Shown here one piece after another: positions 17,249-25,300 of a stretch of 64,000 bases of DNA. The stretch comes from Verrucomicrobium sp. BvORR034. Lineage in GTDB: Bacteria; Verrucomicrobiota; Verrucomicrobiia; Verrucomicrobiales; Verrucomicrobiaceae. Under the pieces are notes generated by a model. It did no database searches and was not told the DNA's origin. It saw nothing but the letters and a program-made list of their open reading frames with translations. The number at the start of each line of letters is the position of its first letter. Position 1 is the first letter of the stretch. The DNA is taken from NCBI RefSeq assembly GCF_000739635.1, contig NZ_BATQ01000117.1, forward strand, positions 1-64,000, read 5' to 3'. Position numbers and translations under genes: made by a program.

Positions 17249-18046
17249 ATGATTCACCCGACCGCCCTTGTATCCGCTGAAGCCCAAATTGACCCCAGCG
17301 CAGAGATCGGAGCCTACGTGATCATTGAGGGGCCCGTGCAAATTGGTGCAGGTTGCCGGATCGCCCCCCACGCTCAAATTGTAGGAGACACCGTCATTGG
17401 CGAAGGCACCGCTATCGGCCGGGCTGCCGTCATCGGCGAGTTCCCCCAGGACATCGGATTCACCCCAGCGATCCAGAGCGGGGTCCGCATTGGCCGGAAC
17501 AACGTCATCAGGGAGCACGTCACGATTCACCGGGGTTCCAAGGAAGGAGGGCTCACCGAGGTGGGAGATGGCAACTTCATCATGGTGGGGGCGCACCTCG
17601 GCCACGACGTCAAGCTCGGGAGCAAAAACATCATTGCCAATGCGGCACTGATTGCCGGCCACGTGCACTTGGGAAACAACACCTTCCTGGGCGGCGGTGC
17701 CGTCTTCCACCAGTTTCTGCGCATCGGCGACTACTGTGTGGTGCAGGGCAACAGTTCCTTCAGCAAGGACATTCCCCACTATTGCTCCGCCGGACGCACC
17801 AACCTGATCACCGGGATGAACATCATCGGTCTCCGCCGTCAGGGCTTCTCTTCGGACGACCGGAAACACATCAAGGAGCTTTTCGATCTCATCTACCGCA
17901 GCGGGAGAAACCTCAAGCAGGCCGTTGCAGAGGCTCGCACCCGCACCTGGCCGGACCACGCTGAAAAATTCCTGCAGTTCTTCGAGGCCCCCAGCAAAAA
18001 AGGCGTGGGCACACTGCGCATGCGTTCTGAAGCCGACGACGAGTAG
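17249..18046 (+). CDS. lpxA: Acyl-ACP--UDP-N-acetylglucosamine O-acyltransferase
   Basis: A 265-residue left-handed beta-helix acyltransferase that starts lipid A synthesis by moving a 3-hydroxyacyl chain to UDP-GlcNAc. Hexapeptide repeats run from about residue 3 to 185 (IHPTALVSAEAQIDPSAEIG and onward), the catalytic His lies in MVGAHLGHDVKLG, and the C-terminal helical region NIIGLRRQGFS is typical of LpxA. It is away from other lpx genes, sitting alone between aqpZ and a transglutaminase gene. Confidence 0.95.
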   Translation: MIHPTALVSAEAQIDPSAEIGAYVIIEGPVQIGAGCRIAPHAQIVGDTVIGEGTAIGRAAVIGEFPQDIGFTPAIQSGVRIGRNNVIREHVTIHRGSKEGGLTEVGDGNFIMVGAHLGHDVKLGSKNIIANAALIAGHVHLGNNTFLGGGAVFHQFLRIGDYCVVQGNSSFSKDIPHYCSAGRTNLITGMNIIGLRRQGFSSDDRKHIKELFDLIYRSGRNLKQAVAEARTRTWPDHAEKFLQFFEAPSKKGVGTLRMRSEADDE

Positions 18047-18074
18047 AAGGGCACTCCCGCTTTCCGGGCAGCCC

Positions 18075-18950
18075 CTACCGCGGCGTCACATCCACGGCGA
18101 CCTTCAGGCTCTGTTCCCCGCTGCCGTAAACCACCCCACGCAGGGGTGACACGTCTGCGAAGTCACGTCCGAAAGCAACGGTGATGTGGCGCTCCTGGGG
18201 CCGGCATCGGTTGGTGGGATCAAGATCCTGCCACTGATGCACCGGACCGCACCACACACTCACCCATGCATGAGAGGCATCCGCTCCCACCAGCTTGGGT
18301 TTGCCCGGAGGAGGCAGGGTCTCCAGATAGCCCGATACATAGCGGGCGGGGATGCCCAGTGAGCGAATACAGGCAATCAAGATGTGGGCAAAGTCCTGGC
18401 ACACCCCCCGACGCTTCTCAAACGCCTCGTGCACCGGGGTGGCCACATCCGTGGCGGCCGGATCGAATTTGAAGTCACGGAAAATCCGCTCGTTGAGATC
18501 CAACGCCGCCTTGAGAACCGTCACCCCGGGCTTGAAGGACTCTAGGGCATAGTCAGCAAACTGTTTTCCCGGTTTCACCATCACCGAGGCGAACGCATAC
18601 TCTCCCGCTGCCACGTCAGGCGTCAGGAAATCACCCCGAACCGCCTCGCGCAGTTCCTCCCACGGAGGCGTCTCCCCGGGTGCCGCCAACACAGGTGGAT
18701 GCACCACCACGAAGCTGTGCGCCGTGACAGTCAGTGTTTTGTGCGCCCCATGCAGCGCGAAGAACAGGCACTGGTTGCCGAAGTAGTCCCGGTGGCCCGC
18801 CAGACTCATCGGCTCCGGCTCCACATCCACCCCATGCCACTCACAATGCTGGTGCAGCATCTCACGGGGAGCGAGACGTGCCAGATGATGTCCGATGCTG
18901 ACGGACTCATCATAGGTGTAGGTGGAGCGATGGTGAATCTCGTAGCGCAA
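18075..18950 (-). CDS. Transglutaminase-like protein 3
   Basis: About 291 residues: transglutaminase-like N-terminal domain (RYEIHHRSTYTYDESV) and core with an intact triad, Cys in RRGVCQDFAH, His in DASHAWVSVW, Asp in QDLDPTNRC. No ATG suits the start; TTG at 18950 begins exactly at the domain, and GTG at 19016 would add 22 unconserved residues and start 6 bp after the upstream gene. It directly follows the ATP-grasp/alpha-E gene and the DUF2126 gene on the same strand, making a three-gene operon. Confidence 0.88.
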   Translation of the reverse strand: MRYEIHHRSTYTYDESVSIGHHLARLAPREMLHQHCEWHGVDVEPEPMSLAGHRDYFGNQCLFFALHGAHKTLTVTAHSFVVVHPPVLAAPGETPPWEELREAVRGDFLTPDVAAGEYAFASVMVKPGKQFADYALESFKPGVTVLKAALDLNERIFRDFKFDPAATDVATPVHEAFEKRRGVCQDFAHILIACIRSLGIPARYVSGYLETLPPPGKPKLVGADASHAWVSVWCGPVHQWQDLDPTNRCRPQERHITVAFGRDFADVSPLRGVVYGSGEQSLKVAVDVTPR

Positions 18951-19021
18951 AACTCTTGTGGTTTGAAGTGAGGATCCAGAACTAGAAATGCACGGAGCCC
19001 CTTCGGGCCACCGCACCAGAG

Positions 19022-21529
19022 CTAGCTGACACGTCGGAGGGCATGACTGAAATAGTGCTGGCTGATGGTATCGGAAAGGGACTCCAGTCCGGCCTGCAGG
19101 CGGGTACAGAGACGGACCAGCAGACCGGGGCTGCGATCCTCCGCTCCCGCCAGCGCGGTCAGGTCCACACCTGCCAGCTCGGAGAGCATCATATCCACCT
19201 GCTTCTTTTCACTCCCCGTCATGCCTTCCATGCCATCACGCGGGAGTTGAGAAGCATGTCGGGTAAGCTGGTAGAGCTGCCAGATCAACGAACGCGGGTT
19301 CGAATCATCGGCAATCAGAAGGTCCAGCACCGGCCCCAATTGTGGACGGGCGTGATACCGCCGCCGATAGGTCATGGCGCTGTCGCAGATCTCCAAGAGA
19401 GGTCCAAGAACGGCATCATTCCGCGGCGAGGGATGAATGGTCGCATGAATCAGCCGGACCAGTCCACGGGCCCTCTCCAGGCGCCGACCGAGATCCAGGA
19501 ACCGCCAGCCATGGCCGCGGGTCATGTTCTCCATCTCCATGCCGGAGAAAGCAGCCAGGTCCAGGACCACCGCATTCAGCATCTCCAGCACCTCAGGCAC
19601 CTTCAACCGCGTGGCCTGGGAGCGGGTATGGCGCTCCAACTGGTTGAACAACCGCCAAGTGTCATCAGAGAGACGGTCACGCAAGGCCGTGGCATTGTAG
19701 CGCACCCGGTTGAGCAGATCTCTTACGCTGTCTTCACGCCGGGAGTTTTCCAGCAACGCCAACAGTTCCCCGCGCAACTCACCCGGCACCACCTTCTTGC
19801 CAAACCGGTCCGGAAGCCTTCCCAGGGAAACCATCCACGGCACCAAGGCAGCGAGTTCCCTGGCCTGCTCCTCACTCCCCTCCCCAGCGAATCTTTGCAC
19901 CACACCCCGCAGCACCCGCACACCGTCTTCCAGCCGCTCAACATAACGCCCCAACCAGAAGAAATGGTCCGCCACACGGCTGGGCACCTCGCCCGCCTGA
20001 CGCTCTGGACGGATGGCAACCGTAGGTGAGAGCAACAGCGTCAACTGCTCCACCGGACCATCTGCGAGCACCCAGGTGTCCTTGCTCACCCCGCCAGACT
20101 GCATGGAGACGACCAGCCCCTTACGGGACGGACTCACCCGGGTCAATCCACCCGGCATGACCGCGAAATCATTGCCGCAAGGTACGATGTAACAACGCAA
20201 AACCAGAGGACGCGACTCGATCCGCCCCATGTCAAACACCGGGGCTGAGGACAAGGAAAGAACCTCCTGGGCCGCATATTCATGCGGAGCCATCCGCACC
20301 TTCGCCAGCAGAGCCTCTCTTTCAGCTTCGGTCAGGTCGGCACCGAACACGGGCTGCCCTGCTCCACCGACAAAGGCGCGCTTTAAGACAAAGCGATCCA
20401 GATTCTTCTCCACGTGCTTGAGCTCTTTCGGCTGGCCGCACCACCACGTCACCGCATTGGCCAGCTTCAGATCCTCGCCAAGCAAATGGCGGGAAAGACC
20501 CGGCAGAAATGGCAGCAGGGCTGGCGTCTCCACCACCCCGGCACCCATGCCGTTGACGATTGCCACGGTCCCCGCCCGCCAGGCCTCCATCAGGCCGGGC
20601 ACTCCCAGCCACGTGTCCGTGCGGAGTTCGAGGGGATCACAGAAAGTGTCATCCACCCGGCGCACAATCACATCGACCTGGCGCAGGCCTTCCAGTGTCT
20701 TCAGGAACACCTTCCTCCCCCGCACGGTCAGGTCCGCGCCCTCCACCAGGGGAAAGCCGAGATAACGCGCCTTGTAGGCGTGTTCGAAATAGGTCTCGTT
20801 CAGAGGTCCAGGGGTGAGCAGCACCACGGTGGGATCACCCCGGTGTTGGGGTGCCAGATCCCGCAGCGAATCGCGCTCCATCTGGAAGAAAGAAGCCAGT
20901 CGCTGCACATTCATGTCCCGGAACTCATCCGGGAACAGACTGGTCAGCACGATCCGGTTCTCAAGGGCATAGCCCTTCCCCGACGGGGCCTGGGTGCGAT
21001 CCGCCAGGACGATCCATCGCCCATCCGCGCCCCGGGCAAGGTCCACGGCATGGTGAAAGAGAAACGAGCCCCCAGCCGGCTTGATCCCGTGACTCGCACG
21101 CAAAAAGCCTGGGTTGGCAAAAACCAGACCCGGAGGGATCCAGCCTTCCTTCAGGAGGCGCTGTTCGCCATACAGGTCATTCACGACCTGCCGAAGCAGC
21201 CGGGAACGCTGCTTCAGCCCAGCCTCAAGCAGGCGCCATTCCTCTGGCCCAATGATGTGGGGAAAGATGTCCAGTTGCCACAGGCGGCTCAGGGCCTGCT
21301 GGTCATTGTAGATCGTGTAGGTCGCCCCGTGATCACGGAGCAACTGGTTCGCCGCCTCGCGCTTCTGCGCCAGATCAACAGGCTGCATCCGGGCCAGACT
21401 TTCCAGAAAAGCACCCCAAGCGGGGCGTGTAGCACCGTCGGGCCGCCAGACTTCGTGAAAGCCGTCGCCAGCCGCCCGGGCGGACGTGAGCATTTCAGCA
21501 ATGCTCACGCTGTCAGGTGAGGGATCCAT
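19022..21529 (-). CDS. Circularly permuted ATP-grasp / alpha-E fusion protein
   Basis: An 835-residue fusion. Residues about 45-480 match the circularly permuted type-2 ATP-grasp family (COG2308-like), with GWIPPGLVFANPGFLRA, an ADRTQAPSGKGYALENR segment and RRVDDTFCDPLELR. Residues about 515-830 match the all-helical alpha-E domain (COG2307-like), beginning PSRVADHFFWLGRYVERLED. In many bacteria these are separate adjacent genes; here they are one chain. Comparative genomics has linked this set, with a transglutaminase, to predicted ATP-dependent peptide ligation. The ATG at 21529 is chosen over an upstream GTG. It lies 42 bp downstream of the DUF2126 gene. Confidence 0.9.
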   Translation of the reverse strand: MDPSPDSVSIAEMLTSARAAGDGFHEVWRPDGATRPAWGAFLESLARMQPVDLAQKREAANQLLRDHGATYTIYNDQQALSRLWQLDIFPHIIGPEEWRLLEAGLKQRSRLLRQVVNDLYGEQRLLKEGWIPPGLVFANPGFLRASHGIKPAGGSFLFHHAVDLARGADGRWIVLADRTQAPSGKGYALENRIVLTSLFPDEFRDMNVQRLASFFQMERDSLRDLAPQHRGDPTVVLLTPGPLNETYFEHAYKARYLGFPLVEGADLTVRGRKVFLKTLEGLRQVDVIVRRVDDTFCDPLELRTDTWLGVPGLMEAWRAGTVAIVNGMGAGVVETPALLPFLPGLSRHLLGEDLKLANAVTWWCGQPKELKHVEKNLDRFVLKRAFVGGAGQPVFGADLTEAEREALLAKVRMAPHEYAAQEVLSLSSAPVFDMGRIESRPLVLRCYIVPCGNDFAVMPGGLTRVSPSRKGLVVSMQSGGVSKDTWVLADGPVEQLTLLLSPTVAIRPERQAGEVPSRVADHFFWLGRYVERLEDGVRVLRGVVQRFAGEGSEEQARELAALVPWMVSLGRLPDRFGKKVVPGELRGELLALLENSRREDSVRDLLNRVRYNATALRDRLSDDTWRLFNQLERHTRSQATRLKVPEVLEMLNAVVLDLAAFSGMEMENMTRGHGWRFLDLGRRLERARGLVRLIHATIHPSPRNDAVLGPLLEICDSAMTYRRRYHARPQLGPVLDLLIADDSNPRSLIWQLYQLTRHASQLPRDGMEGMTGSEKKQVDMMLSELAGVDLTALAGAEDRSPGLLVRLCTRLQAGLESLSDTISQHYFSHALRRVS

Positions 21530-21571
21530 GGGGGCAGTTGATACGGCGTGAGGCACGCCGTATCTAGAACG

Positions 21572-24500
21572 CTAACCTTGGGTACGCAAATCCAGCGTGA
21601 ACGGAAACTCGCGTGAGCGAATCGGCTCTGGCAGATTCAACATGCCCCAGGTGTGCCCGATGGATTCAAACCGGGAAAGTCGGCGGCTCTCAGCCTCATA
21701 GGCATTCACTGGCAGGGTCTCGTAGCTGCGACCGCCCGGATGCACGACATGGTAGCGGCATCCGCCCAGTGAGCGCTGGTTCCAAGTGTCCACGAGATCG
21801 AAGGTCAACGGGGTATGGACTCCGATCGTCGGCTGCAGGCAGTTCGGTGGCTGCCAGGCCCGATAGCGTACTCCGCAGACATATTCGCCATTCACACCGG
21901 TGGGATGCAGGGGCAGCTTCCGGCCATTTACGGCCACCACATGACGCTCATCCACCATGCCCGTGACCTTGACCTGGAGTCGTTCCAGGGAGCTGTCCAC
22001 ATAGCGCACCGCGCCGCCCGTAGAGCCCTCCTCCCCCAGAACATGCCACGGCTCCAAGGCCGCGCGCAGTTCCACGTGCACGTTCCGCTGGGAGAACTCT
22101 CCAATCAGCGGGAACCGGAATTCCCGGTGGGGGGCAAACCAGTCTGCCACCATCTCGATGCCGTCGGCTCGGAGGTCGTTGATGACATCCGCAAAGTCAT
22201 CCCAGAGGAAATGCGGCAGCATCCAGCGATCATGGATGTCGGTGCCCCATCGTACGGGGGTGCTGGAATAGGGATTGTCCCAAAACTTCGCCACGAGCGC
22301 CCGCAGCAGAAGCTGCTGCGCCAGGCTCATGCGACTGTGCGGAGGCATCTCATAGCTCCGTAGTTCCACCAAACCAAGCCTTCCGGTCGAACTGTCGGGG
22401 CTGAAGAGCTTGTCGATGCAGAACTCCGCCCGGTGGGTGTTGCCGGTGGAATCGATGAGCAGGTTGCGGAAGAGACGGTCCACCAACCACGGTGGCAGGT
22501 CTTTGCCCTTCTCCGGCACCTGCTGGAAGGCCAAATTCAGTTCGTAGAGCGAGTCGTTGCGGGCTTCGTCCACCCGCGGAGCCTGGCTGGTGGGCCCAAT
22601 GAACAGACCCGTAAACAGGTAGCTTAGCGAGGGGTGATTTTGCCAATAACCGAGCAGGGATTTCAAAAGATCTGGCCGACGTAGCACGGGAGAGTCCGCT
22701 GGAGTCTCCCCACCAATGATGATGTGATTGCCCCCGCCCGTCCCCGTATGGCGACCATCGAGCATGAACTTCTCCGTCCCCAACCGCGTGAGCCGGGCTT
22801 CCTCATAGAGGGTCTCCGTTTTGTCCACGAGCTCATCCCAGGTGGCCGACGGGTGGAGATTCACTTCGATCACGCCAGGGTCAGGCGTAACCTTCAACAC
22901 CTGCAATCTCGGGTCATACGAAGGTGGCGCCCCTTCGAAGACTACGGGCATGCCCAGATCGGACACGGCAGCCTCGATGATTTCCACCAGTTCCAGATAG
23001 TCTTCCGTGGTCTCCACGGGCGGCATGAAGATGTGAAGACGGCCATTCCGCGGCTCCACGCACAGAGCCGTGCGCACGATCCAAGGAGCGCTCTGCTGAG
23101 GGTCCGGTCGGCGAGTGTGCTCCAAGTCGGCCGCCTTTTGACGCGCCACCAGCTCATCCAAAGCTCCCGAACCGTCACCTTTGTCAGAAGCCTCCTTTTC
23201 CCCAGCCGCTCCAGCACCACCAAGAGAGTCAGGATAGGGAGAGGTGGGGGCATTTACCCCAGTCTTAAATCGATACAGCGGCCCACTCCCCGACGCGGAG
23301 GTGATCTCCGGATCGCGACCGATGAACCGCTGTCCAGTGTGCTCCTTGCGGGAAGGCAGGGGCGACAACTTCTCCATCGGGTCCCGCTCATAGACCCAAG
23401 GGTACTCCCGCTCCTCGACCCACGGCAGAGAATCCAGCGGCAGTCGCAACCCCATGGGCGAGTCTCCCGGCGTGAGGTAAAGCGTCTCACGGCGGAGAAA
23501 CCACGGCCCACTTACCCAAGCTGGCTGTCCTTTGTCCGCGCTGCGTTGGACCGGCAAGGCGTACCCGGTGACCGAACCCAGTCCGCGCTCAAAGATGCGG
23601 CGAATGCGCTCGCGCTCCTCCTTGTCCGCCAAATTGGCCTTGAGCGGATCCACGTTGGACGGCAGCCGACGTTCGCGCCAGATGTAGTAGTAAACGTCCT
23701 CGTAGGCCGGGATGAGCCACTGGGGATCCACCCCCAAGCCCTCCATGATCCGATCAACGAGCCTTTTGGCGTCATCCACGCTATAGCCATAGTCAACCGA
23801 CTCATCCGCGATCAGATTCGGGTCGCTCCAGATCGGCTCGCCATCCTTGCGCCACCAGCAACCGAGTGACCAGCGTGGCAGACTCTCTCCAGGATACCAC
23901 TTGCCCTGTCCGTAGTGCAGAAACCCGCCATCGGACGCGTACTTGGTCCTCAGACGCTTCAGAAGCTCACCCGCCAGTTCCCGCTTCTTCAAGCCGTTGG
24001 CGGTAAAGTTCCACTCGTCGCCGTCCGGATCGTCAATCGAGACAAAGGTCGGCTCGCCCCCCATCGTCAGCCGCACGTCGCCCCGGCGCAGCTTGTCATC
24101 CACGGATCGGCCCAGGGCCACGATCTTTTTCCATTCCTCCTCAGAGTAGGGCTTCGTCACCCTCGGGGATTCATAGATGCGAGTGACCTCCATCTCATGA
24201 TGGAGCGTGCTCTCGCACTTCTCCAGCACCCCGGTCAGCGGGGCTGCCGTGCCAGGCTCCGGGGTGCACGCCACCGGCAAATGCCCCTCTCCCGCAAAGA
24301 GCCCAGAAGTCGGGTCGAGCCCGATCCAACCCGCCCCTGGCAGGTAAACTTCGCACCATGCGTGCAAATCCGTGAAGTCTTTTTCCGCCCCGCTTGGGCC
24401 GTCCAAAGCCTTTACATCCGCCTTAAGCTGAATGAGATAACCGCTCACAAAGCGAGCAGCAAAACCAAGAGCTCGCAACACGTTGACCAGGAGCCACCCC

Positions 24501-25048
24501 GTGTCCCGGCAGGACCCACTCCGAATCTTCAGAGTCTCCTCAGGCGTCTGCACCCCAGGCTCCATCCGGATGGTGTAGCTCACGTCCTGGCTAACCTGGA
24601 GGTTCAGCGCGACCAGGAAATCGATCATTCGCATCTGCTTGCCCTGCCAGTCGAGGGCGTACTGATGCACCTCAGGGCTGACGGTCTCCGTCTGCACGTA
24701 GGGGGACAAGTCACGGAACAACCAAGGCTCGTACTGGAAGGGAAAGTTTTCTGCAGAGGGCTCCAGAAAGAAGTCGAAGGGATTGTACACCGCCATCTCC
24801 GCGACCAGATCGACGATGATGTCGAGTTTCTGCGTCTTTTCAGGGAAGACCAGCCGGGCCAGATAGTTGGCATGAGAGTCCTGCTGCCAGTTGAGGAACT
24901 GATCGGCGGGCTCCACCTTGAGCGAGTAGCTCAAGACCTTGGTCCGACAATGCGGCGCCGGTCGCAACCGGATCGTCTGCGGCCCAAGGGAGATTGGACG
25001 ATCATAAGAATAGGTCGTGCGATGATGAAGGGCGACGTGAATGGACAT
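21572..25048 (-). CDS. Transglutaminase / DUF2126 fusion protein
   Basis: An 1158-residue protein. The N-terminus (SIHVALHHRTTYSYDRPISL) and core (about residues 160-245) form a transglutaminase-like unit with Cys in RSGSCRDTG, His in DLHAWCEVY and Asp in IGLDPTSG. Most of the rest (about 315-1110) is DUF2126, with conserved stretches such as TMGGEPTFVSIDDPDG, GTGGGNHIIIGG and MPPHSRMSLAQQLLLRALVA. This fusion is a standard partner of ATP-grasp/alpha-E proteins and is the first gene of the operon. DUF2126 has distant likeness to amidoligase folds, so peptide-bond chemistry is plausible, not shown. Confidence 0.92.
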   Translation of the reverse strand: MSIHVALHHRTTYSYDRPISLGPQTIRLRPAPHCRTKVLSYSLKVEPADQFLNWQQDSHANYLARLVFPEKTQKLDIIVDLVAEMAVYNPFDFFLEPSAENFPFQYEPWLFRDLSPYVQTETVSPEVHQYALDWQGKQMRMIDFLVALNLQVSQDVSYTIRMEPGVQTPEETLKIRSGSCRDTGWLLVNVLRALGFAARFVSGYLIQLKADVKALDGPSGAEKDFTDLHAWCEVYLPGAGWIGLDPTSGLFAGEGHLPVACTPEPGTAAPLTGVLEKCESTLHHEMEVTRIYESPRVTKPYSEEEWKKIVALGRSVDDKLRRGDVRLTMGGEPTFVSIDDPDGDEWNFTANGLKKRELAGELLKRLRTKYASDGGFLHYGQGKWYPGESLPRWSLGCWWRKDGEPIWSDPNLIADESVDYGYSVDDAKRLVDRIMEGLGVDPQWLIPAYEDVYYYIWRERRLPSNVDPLKANLADKEERERIRRIFERGLGSVTGYALPVQRSADKGQPAWVSGPWFLRRETLYLTPGDSPMGLRLPLDSLPWVEEREYPWVYERDPMEKLSPLPSRKEHTGQRFIGRDPEITSASGSGPLYRFKTGVNAPTSPYPDSLGGAGAAGEKEASDKGDGSGALDELVARQKAADLEHTRRPDPQQSAPWIVRTALCVEPRNGRLHIFMPPVETTEDYLELVEIIEAAVSDLGMPVVFEGAPPSYDPRLQVLKVTPDPGVIEVNLHPSATWDELVDKTETLYEEARLTRLGTEKFMLDGRHTGTGGGNHIIIGGETPADSPVLRRPDLLKSLLGYWQNHPSLSYLFTGLFIGPTSQAPRVDEARNDSLYELNLAFQQVPEKGKDLPPWLVDRLFRNLLIDSTGNTHRAEFCIDKLFSPDSSTGRLGLVELRSYEMPPHSRMSLAQQLLLRALVAKFWDNPYSSTPVRWGTDIHDRWMLPHFLWDDFADVINDLRADGIEMVADWFAPHREFRFPLIGEFSQRNVHVELRAALEPWHVLGEEGSTGGAVRYVDSSLERLQVKVTGMVDERHVVAVNGRKLPLHPTGVNGEYVCGVRYRAWQPPNCLQPTIGVHTPLTFDLVDTWNQRSLGGCRYHVVHPGGRSYETLPVNAYEAESRRLSRFESIGHTWGMLNLPEPIRSREFPFTLDLRTQG

Positions 25049-25300
25049 GTGAGCAAACGTAAAGCATGCCTTGTGCCAAACCAAGGGCGGCTCCCTGACG
25101 AATCTGCAACGGCGTCAAAGAGTAACGCAACTTGCCTGGCTAACATCAAGAACGGCCAAAGAGGCAGGCCGGTTGGCCCAGATTTTTCTTTTCCTTTTCC
25201 TTGCTGCCCCGGCTGGCATCGCCTATTTCATACGTTTTAACAACCTCTCCCACTCCCCCTGTCCAGCGCCCGCATGAGACCTCTCACGACTCCCCGCGCC

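Noticed and set aside
19290-19312. GGGTTCGAATC, another tRNA-like T-loop
   Set aside because: It is inside the alpha-E part of the ATP-grasp fusion gene and has no cloverleaf context.
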